A DNA stretch of 64,000 nt from Aristaeella hokkaidonensis (GTDB taxonomy: Bacteria; Bacillota; Clostridia; Christensenellales; Aristaeellaceae): assembly GCF_018128945.1 (NCBI RefSeq), contig NZ_CP068393.1, positions 1,736,001 through 1,800,000 on the forward strand. Reading direction: 5' to 3'. Positions 17,924 to 27,300 of this stretch are shown one piece after another. The translations under genes and the position numbers were made by a program. Each line of letters starts with the position of its first letter. Within the stretch, counting starts at the first letter, position 1. Under the pieces are notes generated by a model, which worked only from the letters and a program-made list of their open reading frames with translations, had not been told where the DNA came from and did not search any database.

Positions 17924-18292
17924 TTATTTTTTCATCGTCTCTTCCTTGATCTCTTTGGTTTCTTCCTGAATCTCTTTTCCGGTCTGATGAAGCTCATCCT
18001 TCACACTGTTCAGGCTCTTGTTCAGATCAGCGGAGGCGCCCTTCAGTTCAGACGTGATATCCAGGTCCTTTTTCAGGTCCTTCACGGACTTGTTGAGATC
18101 CGTCTTCGTATCGTTGATCTCTTTTTCCAGATCAGCCCAGCCGGTCTCTTTCTTCACTTCGTTGATCATCTGCTTCAGTTTTTTGACCATGCGGCCCAGC
18201 CAGCGTGCCACCTTGGGAAGATCCTTCGGGCCGACAACCAGAAAAGCGATCAGCAGCACAATGATCAGTTCAGAAAACCCGATATTGAACAC
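17924..18292 (-). CDS. TatA/TatB-family translocase protein
   Basis: A 122-residue protein with an N-terminal helix (FSELIIVLLIAFLVVGPKDLPKV) whose GPKDLP hinge is the TatB form, then a long charged amphipathic/coiled region. Presence beside a separate TatA and TatC suggests a three-component Tat system, less common in Firmicutes. GTG start at 18292 with AAGAGGTG upstream. Confidence 0.88.
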   Translation of the reverse strand: MFNIGFSELIIVLLIAFLVVGPKDLPKVARWLGRMVKKLKQMINEVKKETGWADLEKEINDTKTDLNKSVKDLKKDLDITSELKGASADLNKSLNSVKDELHQTGKEIQEETKEIKEETMKK

Positions 18293-18324
18293 GCTGCTTC
18301 ACCTCTTCCGCAAACTGTTTTTTG

Positions 18325-18353
18325 ATTATATGCTGTTTGTTCGGTTTTTTCAA
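18325..18353 (-). promoter_or_regulatory. promoter of the tat operon
   Basis: TTGAAA (18348-18353), 17 nt, TATAAT (18325-18330) on the minus strand, about 30 nt before the tatB-like start. Confidence 0.7.
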
Positions 18354-18373
18354 GACTTCTCCCCGGCGAATAT

Positions 18374-18387
18374 TTGACGGCCGTCAA
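18374..18387. promoter_or_regulatory. 14-bp perfect palindrome between divergent promoters
   Basis: TTGACGGCCGTCAA is a perfect palindrome between the tat promoter and the plus-strand promoter at 18406. Its TTGACG half (18374-18379) with TATAAG at 18398-18403 (18-nt spacing) could also be a second plus-strand promoter. Confidence 0.4.
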
Positions 18388-18405
18388 GTGCCCGGAATAT
18401 AAGGC

Positions 18406-18435
18406 TTGACAAAGTTTTTTCGTCCGGTTTATAAT
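18406..18435 (+). promoter_or_regulatory. strong promoter of the structured RNA / mutS2-like unit
   Basis: TTGACA (18406-18411), 18 nt, TATAAT (18430-18435), both hexamers consensus. Confidence 0.8.
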
Positions 18436-18593
18436 GTGCCCGACAGCGATCCCGACGAGAGCGGGCAATCCTGTGGAGGTGTGTTTGGAGACTGTTCAGT
18501 AACAGGGAACATGGCAATTGAAATGAAGCGATGACATGATCGCTTGTTTGCTTATGCCATGGCGCGGTTCTGACAGTTACCGGGCACTTTTTT
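18436..18593 (+). ncRNA. structured RNA candidate, possibly 6S-like
   Basis: An untranslated region of ~158 nt rich in nested pairings: GTGCCCG (18436-18442) with CGGGCAC (18581-18587); ACTGTTCAG (18491-18499) with CTGACAGT (18570-18577); CATGGCA (18510-18516) with TGCCATG (18555-18561); AAGCGAT (18526-18532) with ATCGCTT (18539-18545). A separate 5' hairpin CCCG..CGGG is framed by ACAG/CTGT. A T6 run follows the last arm, as in 6S genes where the closing stem doubles as terminator. The outer arm starts only 1 nt after the -10, so it would be transcribed only from the upstream promoter. The alternative is a leader controlling the mutS2-like gene. Confidence 0.5.
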
Positions 18594-18665
18594 GTTTGCC
18601 TTTTTGTTGTGTCGCATTCCCTGATCTTCGCTCATGTCAATCAAATACGGATAAGGGGAATCCAC

Positions 18666-20576
18666 ATGATACAGGATATGCTTACGTTAGGTTTTGACCA
18701 AATCATTGAACAACTGAAAGAACAGGCCGTTTCACAGGCCGCGCGCCGCCTGCTGGCGGAAACAGAACCCATCCTGAATGAGGGGCTTTGCTATGCCCGT
18801 ATGGAGGAAACGACTGCCGCCCGCCGCGTCATTGAAAACACCGGCACCCCGCCCCTGGCGGAAACCGAAGGCACAGATACAGGCCTGACTGAAGCACTGC
18901 AGGGCGGCATGCTGCTGCCCGCGCAGCTGACGTCCATCGCCCGCTTCTGTGCGGCTGTACGCCGCCTGCGCCGCTACCTGCAGAACGCCCAGGTCCACAG
19001 TGCCGGCATCGCCTCCTGGTATACAGAGCTGCCTGACCTGGCGAGCCTGGAGGATGAAATTGAACATTCCGTCCGGGAGGAAGAAGTCCTGGATGACGCC
19101 TCCCCTGCCCTCCGGAATCTCCGGCGCCAGCGGGAGCATACCGAGCAGGGCATCCGGGAAAAGCTCAACCAGATTATCTTTCATCATAAAGCCGAATTGG
19201 CAGACAACTATATCACCCAGCGCGGCGGAACCTTCGTCCTGCCGGTGCTGAAGCGTTTCCAGAATCAGTTCCCCGGCCGTGTTGTGGATACCTCCGGCAA
19301 AGGAAGCACCGTCTTTATGGAGCCCTCCGCCGTTCAGTCAATGCGCCAGGCCCTGGATCAGCTGATGATCGATATTGATACGGAGGAGAGACGCATCCTC
19401 TGGGAACTCAGCGACCGGGTAGCCTCCCAGGCCGAACCATTGCGGGAAGCCGTTCGTGTCATGACAGACCTGGATATGCTCTTTGCCCGGGCCAAACTGA
19501 GCCTGGAGATGGATGCCCGCCCGGCCGAACTGACCGCCGAACGCAGGATATGCCTGGTCAATGCCCGACATCCACTCCTGGATCGTCAGGCCTGCGTCCC
19601 CCTCAGTCTGGAGCTTGCCTTCCCCGACTCCGGCATTGCCGTCACCGGTCCGAACACCGGTGGAAAAACAGTCTGCCTGAAAACCGTCGGCCTGCTGACC
19701 CTCATGGCCCAGTGCGGGCTGCATATTCCCTGTGCGGAGGGTACCGTCATCGGCATGATGGATGCCGTATTCTGCGATATCGGGGACAGCCAGAGCATCA
19801 GCCAGAACCTGTCCACCTTCTCCGGCCATATGACCAATATCATCCGCATCCTGCGTCATTGTTCCCGGGACAGCCTGGTCCTTCTGGACGAACTGGGCAG
19901 CGGCACGGATCCGGCTGAAGGTTCCGGCCTTGCCGCCGCGATTCTGGAGGAACTGCTGCGCCGCGGATGCTTCTTCATGGTTACCACCCACGATCCCCAG
20001 ATCAAGCAATGGGCGGAGCAAACCGATCAGGTCGTTCCGGGACGGATGGCTTTCGACCGGGTGTCCCTGAAGCCGCTGTATCATCTGGAGCTTGGCAAGA
20101 GCGGAAAAAGCTGCGCCATTGAAATTGCCCGCCGCCTTGGTATGGATGAAGGGCTCCTGTCCCGTGCGAAACTGGTTGCGGAGCATGGGCCGGAAACCAT
20201 ACCGGAGCCGGTGCAGCATCCCATGCACATTCCCTCCACCCGCCTGCAGCGCCTGGTCCGGAAAACGGACAGCAGCTTTGAACGTTTCTGCATGGGGGAC
20301 AGCGTCCTGCTCCTGCCGGACAAGAAGAACGCTATCGTATACCGCCCGGCCGATGACGACGGCAACGTCATCATCCAGCTGCAGGGGCAGAAGCTGACTG
20401 TACGCCACAACCGGCTGCAGCTGCTTGTCCCGGCCTCCCAGCTCTACCCGCCGGACTATGATTTTTCAATTATCTTTGATACCGTCGCCAACCGGAAAGC
20501 CGCCCATACCATGTCGCGCAAGTTTGATCCGGATGCGGTGATTGTGATCAAAGAAGGCAAACAGAATGAAGAATGA
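18666..20576 (+). CDS. MutS2-like ATPase lacking the Smr domain
   Basis: A 636-residue MutS-family protein. The MutS2-type core helices lead to the ATPase: Walker A GPNTGGKTVCLKT near residue 327, DIGDSQSISQNLSTFSGHM, and Walker B LVLLDELGSGTDPAEGSG near 403. MutS2 proteins are usually ~780 residues with a C-terminal Smr nuclease; here the protein ends ~100 residues after the ATPase without Smr, so it may bind DNA or RNA structures or ribosomes without cutting. The start at 18666 (MIQDMLTLGFDQI) has AAGGGG upstream; the frame is open from 18609. Confidence 0.88.
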   Translation: MIQDMLTLGFDQIIEQLKEQAVSQAARRLLAETEPILNEGLCYARMEETTAARRVIENTGTPPLAETEGTDTGLTEALQGGMLLPAQLTSIARFCAAVRRLRRYLQNAQVHSAGIASWYTELPDLASLEDEIEHSVREEEVLDDASPALRNLRRQREHTEQGIREKLNQIIFHHKAELADNYITQRGGTFVLPVLKRFQNQFPGRVVDTSGKGSTVFMEPSAVQSMRQALDQLMIDIDTEERRILWELSDRVASQAEPLREAVRVMTDLDMLFARAKLSLEMDARPAELTAERRICLVNARHPLLDRQACVPLSLELAFPDSGIAVTGPNTGGKTVCLKTVGLLTLMAQCGLHIPCAEGTVIGMMDAVFCDIGDSQSISQNLSTFSGHMTNIIRILRHCSRDSLVLLDELGSGTDPAEGSGLAAAILEELLRRGCFFMVTTHDPQIKQWAEQTDQVVPGRMAFDRVSLKPLYHLELGKSGKSCAIEIARRLGMDEGLLSRAKLVAEHGPETIPEPVQHPMHIPSTRLQRLVRKTDSSFERFCMGDSVLLLPDKKNAIVYRPADDDGNVIIQLQGQKLTVRHNRLQLLVPASQLYPPDYDFSIIFDTVANRKAAHTMSRKFDPDAVIVIKEGKQNEE

Positions 20577-20592
20577 AAGGAAGAACAAACAC

Positions 20593-21312
20593 ATGAACAG
20601 AATGGATAAATATACTCAGTACTTCACAAAGGATTACCTCATGGGTCCCAACTCTTTCCTCCTGCTGGATGAACTGCTCCGCAGGAGTCCGTCCGATGTA
20701 TGCTATGACCGCACCCTCGATTTGGGCTGCGGTATGGCGCTGACTTCAGTCTTCCTCGCCAATGAAACGCCTGCGAAGTCTGTATACGCCTTCGATCTCT
20801 GGGTGGACGCGGCGGATAACCTGAAGCGGATCCGCTCCCTGGACCTGGAAGATAAGATCATCCCGATCCACGGAGACGCGCTGGATATGCCTTTTGCCCG
20901 CGGATACTTTGACGCGGTTGTCAGCGTGGATTCCTATCATTATTTCGGCTGTAAGGAAGGGATCTTTGCGGATAAAATCCTGCCCTTTGTCCGGCCCGGC
21001 GGCACCGTCATGATCGCGGTTCCAGGTCTAAGTGAGGAGCCCTGCGGCGACCTGCGCACCCTGTTCGAAACCTGGGCGGAAGGAGACGACTCCCTGTGTT
21101 TCAAAACGGTGGATTGGTGGAAGGCGCTGCTTGAAAAGGAATGCGGGAACCGGTGCGATATTGAGGTTAAGGAGGCTGAATGTTATGACCGGGCCTGGGA
21201 GGACTGGTTCAATTCCGGTCATGAATTCGGCATCCGGGACAGGGAGTTCCTTTCAAAAGGACTTTATCAGGTCCTGAACTTCGTCCTCATGTACATCCAC
21301 AGAAAACAGTGA
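20593..21312 (+). CDS. class I SAM-dependent methyltransferase
   Basis: A 239-residue methyltransferase with SAM motif I LDLGCGMALTSVFLA, motif II acidic YAFDLWVDAA, and GDALDMPFARGYFDAVVSVD. Methyltransf_11-like; the acceptor is unknown. Start uncertain: ATGs at 20566, 20593 and 20602; 20593 best fits the upstream AAGGAAG. It follows the mutS2-like gene closely and shares its transcript. Confidence 0.85.
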   Translation: MNRMDKYTQYFTKDYLMGPNSFLLLDELLRRSPSDVCYDRTLDLGCGMALTSVFLANETPAKSVYAFDLWVDAADNLKRIRSLDLEDKIIPIHGDALDMPFARGYFDAVVSVDSYHYFGCKEGIFADKILPFVRPGGTVMIAVPGLSEEPCGDLRTLFETWAEGDDSLCFKTVDWWKALLEKECGNRCDIEVKEAECYDRAWEDWFNSGHEFGIRDREFLSKGLYQVLNFVLMYIHRKQ

Positions 21313-21327
21313 TATTCATCTAAAAAG

Positions 21328-21361
21328 GAAGTACCGGCATGAACAGCCGGTACTTCTTTCT
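21328..21361 (+). terminator. bidirectional terminator, methyltransferase / surface protein
   Basis: An 11-bp stem GAAGTACCGGC with a 7-nt loop; TTTCTTT follows on plus and CTTTTTAG on minus, serving both convergent genes. Confidence 0.85.
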
Positions 21362-21378
21362 TTGATCATTCTGTACGT

Positions 21379-24300
21379 TTATTTCTTTTTCCGGTATTTA
21401 CCGTATGCCAGGCCGCCGATACCAATCAGTCCGATCAGGATCAATCCCACCCACAGCATCGGGTTGTCCGTATCTCCGGTCTTCGGAACCGGCTGCGGTT
21501 TGGAGGTATCTGTCGGAGCAGGCGCAGCGGTAGGTGTGGCCTTCGGAGTCTCTGTGGGTTTCACGGTTGTCCCCTCTGTAGGCTTCACTGTGGATACGTC
21601 TGTCGGCTTCGCGGTCGACGCGTCTGTGGGCTTTGCTGTTGGTGTGGCCACAGGTTTCACCGTGGACTCATCTGTGGGCTTTGCTGTCGATGTAGCCGTG
21701 GGTTTCACAGTGGGCTCATCTGTAGGTTTATCAGAAGGCGTCGGTTCTGCGGAAGGCTTCGGTTGTTCCGATGTCGGCGCCGGTTCTTCTCCTTCTTCTC
21801 CCTTGTAGTTGTTTTCGAAGGTAGCCTTGCTCACCTGACCTGCCCGGATGGTTCCCGTAGTACCTTCCGCGCTGCCCTGGCTGTAGCCCTTGGGCATGCT
21901 GTCTGCCGGCTGGGAAGCCTCATAGGTCACGCCGTCCGGCAGTCCCGTAATCGTGGCGACGCTTCCGCCCTCGATCAGGATTGTCCCGCGGCCTTCGCTG
22001 TCCGTCACATTCCCCGTCGTGCTTTCTGCCCGGGTCATGACGTCTGAAACCGTCAGCATACCGTTCCCTGCCTTGGCGGAAACCTTCACCTTCTGCGTTG
22101 ATGTAGGAAGCGGATATCCTGCCAGCGGCCTGCCTTCACAGTCCTTCAGCACCACGTTTACAGGGAATTTTGGGGGGTGCCACCAGGGCCAGTGCGGGAT
22201 ATGTCCGCCGGTTTTGACTTCAATTTCCAGTGTTCCGCCCTTGTAGGTATTCCGGAACACGCCATCACCGGACATCAGTTTCTTGTCAACAACAGGAATC
22301 CCGTCGTCATCCAGGCTGACCGTCACCTTGTAGATATCCTCACCGGTGTCATACGCAATCGTTCTGTTCTCCGCGTCTGCCACTTCGCGGACGATATAAT
22401 AATACGTTTTGGGAGTAGCCGGATTCAGCGCAATTGGTTCAAAAGCGATCTTTCCGTCCGTTCCGTTCTGCGTCCGTGCGATCTCTGTCTCTGTTCTTCT
22501 CTCCTCGTCGGTTTCCAGCAAAACAAACGTAAACGGTTCTGATGCAGGCTGCCCCTCCAGTGTTTTTTCTGCTGTAAAGGAAACCTCAGTATTCAGATAG
22601 TTTACCAGCTGTACAGGCAGCGCATCGCCGTCGATATACGGGCCACCAGGTATAACCTTGTTTCCGTTGCAAACCGGACAAGTGTTATTCGTTCCGCCAT
22701 CCACGAGATAGACAATGGCAGCTCTGTCAATTAGCTCCGTAAAATGCACATAATCAGGATTCTTTGTTATTGCATCCCAATGCTCCTCTGTAAAAAGATA
22801 GGCAATCATCACGTAGCGTGAAGCAGAAGCAGGGAAACCTGCCGGATCCATTTCGTTTTTAGCACAGATTTGTGCTAGGGTAAAGGGGCCACCATACGGG
22901 AAAATCAATAACACATTGCCGTCAGAAAGATGGATCCCCTTCATATCGATAAAGTTATAGATGCAGTCTGGACAATAATTTCCTTCCATGTTGAAGTTAG
23001 GATGGGTACATGCCTTGAACGTGGCTCCTGCCCCGTTGCACTTTGTACATGAACCTCCCGTGCCGTCCGAAGCATATCCCGTTCCGCCGCAATTGGAGCA
23101 GATATCCATATATTCAGCATTGAAAAAGCTGTTCAGGTTGATTATCTCTCCAGCGGCTTTCTCTCCCACGTCTACAATCACCGCTGAAAAGCCACCAGCC
23201 TCTCCTGTACCGCCGCAGGCGTTACAGAGGATTTCCGGGCGTTTAATTGTCTGCCCGGGCATCGCAACAAGCAGTTTGCCGTCCTCCGTCTGCGCGATCT
23301 GCACCTTCGCTTCCCTCGGCGTGGTCATATACGCCACCGTCGGATCCGTTCCCTGCACCTCGCTGATAAGGAACGTGAGATCGCCGATACCGGTCTGTGA
23401 TGAGATGGCGTCCAGATCCCTTTCCGTCAGAATGATGTCCGGCGTGAAGGTGACATTGCCTTCCGCATCGTTCTTTCCCGTTGCAATCGGAGCAGAGTCT
23501 GCCGGAGCACCCTTCCGCCGGACCTCAAAGGAGAATTCCTCCGGCTGCAGCGTCCGCCCGACCAGTTCCTTATGGGCAGTCAGGGTGATGTTCCTTTTGA
23601 AAGCGTATGTATTCGTGAAGGACAGCGGATCGCCCGTCGCTGTGGTCACCGTCGCCTTCAGGGTACCGTCCTTATTATCCGTAAATATGATGGCCACTTC
23701 GATCTCGCGCGTGTCGTAGGTCACGTCGTCGTACACCGGGACACCGTTCACCGTCTGCGCGCCTTCCGGGACTTTTTCCCGGAACTTGTAGTGCAGCGTT
23801 TTTGTTCCGCCGTATTCGTAGATCGGATAGTATTCTTCGTTGCCGAACTCAGGTGTAAAGGTAAACATCGCCAGACCGGTCACTGTGCCGTCGCCGCCGG
23901 TCACTGTCCCGCGGCTTGCGCCCGTCTTCACCGTATCGATCACCTGGCCATAGTTCTCGTTTTCATCACCCCCGCGGGTCCGTTGGTTTTCGTCCAGTAC
24001 TTCGAAGGAGAATTCCCCCGCCCGCTGTTCTCTTCCCAGCAGCCGTTTCGTTCCGCTGATTTCAGCATAGCCTTCGGCCGTGTAGTCATTTATGACGTTA
24101 AACTTTACGGTTTCCGCTGATCTGATTACATATGTATCATTACCGCCCCGCGTACTCCAGCCCGCGGGCGGCTGTTTCTCTATTTTGCACTTGCTCCCGG
24201 CCGGCAGTCCAATGACCTTGGCGCATTGTTTATCCTCAAGTGTGATGGTTCCGTTATTGCAGACCGTACCGCTGCCGACCACCACCGCATCTGCTGGGAT

Positions 24301-27300
24301 TGTCGTGTCATTGGTGCCATTCGGTCCTTTGTTATAGATGAGGTATTCGTACTCACCGTCCAGTGGTTCATCTCCGTTTGTCAGTTTCAAAATGAAATCA
24401 AAGGACGGCAGAACGGTATTGTTGCCTTCAGCCGGTCTGGAATCATCGGTCACATAAGTGTAGATCATGGCATAGCCGAAGTCCGGATTTTTGAAGTTGC
24501 GGAAGGTGGTGAGATCGTCCGGATCGTACTCCGCCGTCACCGTAACGCCTGCAGGAACCGCGTCATTCTGGGAGAACCAGCCACTTGGCGTGTTTTCCAC
24601 AAGAACATATTTGTACTCATATCCACCCGGTGCATAACGCTCATAACCTGAGAAGGTATAGGTCCACGAATTATCCTTCGATGGATTTGTGTTCTTGTGA
24701 TAGTCCTTGAAGGGTATCTGTTCAGTCTCGCCCTTCTCGTTCACCCGCCGCAGGTTCATTTGGGCCTTGTCAACGTCCGGCTCCGCAGGCGAACCGTCCG
24801 GGTACAGCCAGAGCTTTCTGCCGGTGATGGTTACCTGTTCCCTCTCATGCTTGTTGACGATCTCGTAGGAGCGGTTATCGTCCTTGTAGACCGCCGTGGA
24901 GTAGCCCGGCACCGGGTCTTCCGTCACGGTATAGGCATACGGAACCCCGTACCGGTCCAGCGCCGGGGCGCTCCGGAAGATGCCCTGCCAGCCGTCGTCC
25001 GCCGTCAGGACCAGGGTGTCCTCAAAGGTCGTGTTATTCTCTGCGGTCAGCGCGGTTCCGGAGGGCAGCTTTGGCACGCCCTTCAGCTTCACCGTTACCT
25101 GGTCCGGGCGCAACCCGTCGTGATTCTCCATGTATCCGACGTTGGTCACCCAGGCCTTGTCGACCCATGTCTTCCGCACCAGGATCGTCTCGGGCACGAT
25201 GCCCAGCCGGGTGTACTCAAAATCCAGCACCGACCGGTCCCGGGCATACCCGTGGGACGCCTGGGCGTTGGGCGTGGAGAACCGGAGATAGACAGCTGCC
25301 GCCTGGTTGTACGCGTACATGTTGCTGGCCGGGTCCATTGCCGCGATCCAGTCGACATCGTCCGGCGAGGAAGCGTTGTCCGTTTTATGGGCATACGCGC
25401 CTTTCGCGTTCCATTTGCTGTCGCTGCCGCCGTCCGACGGCGCCTTCATGTTCAGGTAAACAGAAACCTTGTCCCCCGGCGACAGCAGGCATATCGTGCG
25501 GGGATTCGTTCCCCGCTGCGCGTCCACGGCGATGGCCGCCACTTTGGTTCCCTCCGGCACGGTCCACACGCCGTTCACGATGGCCCCCTCGGGCACCCGC
25601 TTCCAGAGGTCCTGGTTAAACAGGTTATAGTCACTGTTCCATCCGCTGAAGGATTGCAGGATTCCGTGCGTGTCCGTCGTGTCGATCGAACCTTGCGCGC
25701 CGAACTTCAGCCCGGGCTTCTCCGTGTAATACACCCACGGCCCGAAACCCTTGCTGATCAGTTCTGTCAGGTCCACGGACACGAGCGTTCCCTTCCACTG
25801 GCCTTTTCCCTGCCATTCCCCGGACCATGCCTTTTTCGCGGCCAGGCCGGGCTCCGCATCGTCGGCGGGGGCAAACTCCTCGATCGCGTCGTAGAACATG
25901 ATGCCGCCGATATAGCTGTCGTTTTTGGCAGCCACGGTCATGCGGTAGGTATAGCTGCCGCCCTCGGTCACGGTCACCTGGGTCTCGCCCGCGGTGCCCT
26001 TTGCCCAGGCGCCTGTGCTCCCCGCGCGCACGTCCTTCCGGAATTCCACCTGGTTCATGATATTGATGTTGCCGAGGCCAAGACTGCCGTACAGGTAGAC
26101 GAAACGCGCTTCGTCCGTGTCCGGATCCAGGTCCGTCATGGCATCCCTGATCTCCGTGGAATTGATGTTCAGCCAGGTGCCCGAAATATTCGGCCACGCG
26201 TCCGGATAGCCGATACTCTGGTAATAGTTGCTGGTCGACGGAAGGTTGCCCAGCGTGCCGGGATTGCCCGACTCGAAGGCCGCGTAATATTTCACATATT
26301 TGTTGCCTTCCAGGTCCGCGTAGTCCTCCCAGGGCATGTACGCGTCCAGGGACAGGAAGATCCGGTCCGTAAAATATCCTTTCGCCCCGGAATAGCTGTC
26401 ACTAACGTCCGGCGACAGCGTACCGCGGACCACCAGCAGGGCCCGTCCGCTGCCCCGGAAGTTTTCGTAAACCTCCTTTTCGATGATCCGGTCGCCGCTC
26501 CGCAGGCTGACGCTGCTCATGACCGGGGTCATGTTCTCCGGCAGCAGGAGATACCATGTGCCGGAGGTCTCCGGAATCACCGCGCCCGCCGCGACCGCCG
26601 CGTTGTATTCCTCCAGGGTCGACAGGTTGCTCTTCTCGTCGACGTACATGTACATGCTCGCCTTGATCCGGCGGTTCACCGTATCGTTCTTCGGCGGGTC
26701 CGGCTCAATTCCCGCGTTTCCGTATACGCTGAAGCCGGCGACGGCCAGCGTCGCGCTGCTGCTGTCGCTCGTCTCCTGGAAGCTTCCGGCGGCCGCCGCC
26801 TGCAGCCAGGCCTCCTGGGACGGCTGGACCTCCTCCGGCCGGGTTGCACTGTAATAGTAAGTCGTTTTCAGCTCGGCGTCGTTATCCACGACGACGTTTG
26901 TATGGCTCCGGAGGACCGTCTCCACGATGTCCTTCAGATGATCGCTCGGGAGCAGTTTCACCGTCGGCCATACGGCCACCTTGCAGGCCGCCTGGTTGGT
27001 CGCGAAGCGGGTTTTGTAGCCGATGACGCCTTCCGGGAAGGTGATCTTTTTCGTCCCGCTCCGCAGAGACACCGTTTCCAGCAGCGCCCAGCTGCCGTCC
27101 GCGTACTTGACCCAGACCTCCACGTCCGGCTTCGGCAGGCTGTTGTCCGGCTTGTAGCCAAAGGTCGAATTCTCCATCATGTACTGGGACTGGGAGGGCT
27201 GCAGGTACCCGTAGCTGAACATTTCCGGCGCGCCGACGGTGATCCCGGTGAAGCAGTAGTCGCCGGGCTGCAGGGCGCCGGAGACATTCTGGACGGTCAG

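Noticed and set aside
18436..18593. tmRNA, SRP RNA or RNase P RNA
   Set aside because: No tRNA-like ends, no GGAAGGAAGCAG-type SRP loop, and too short for RNase P RNA.
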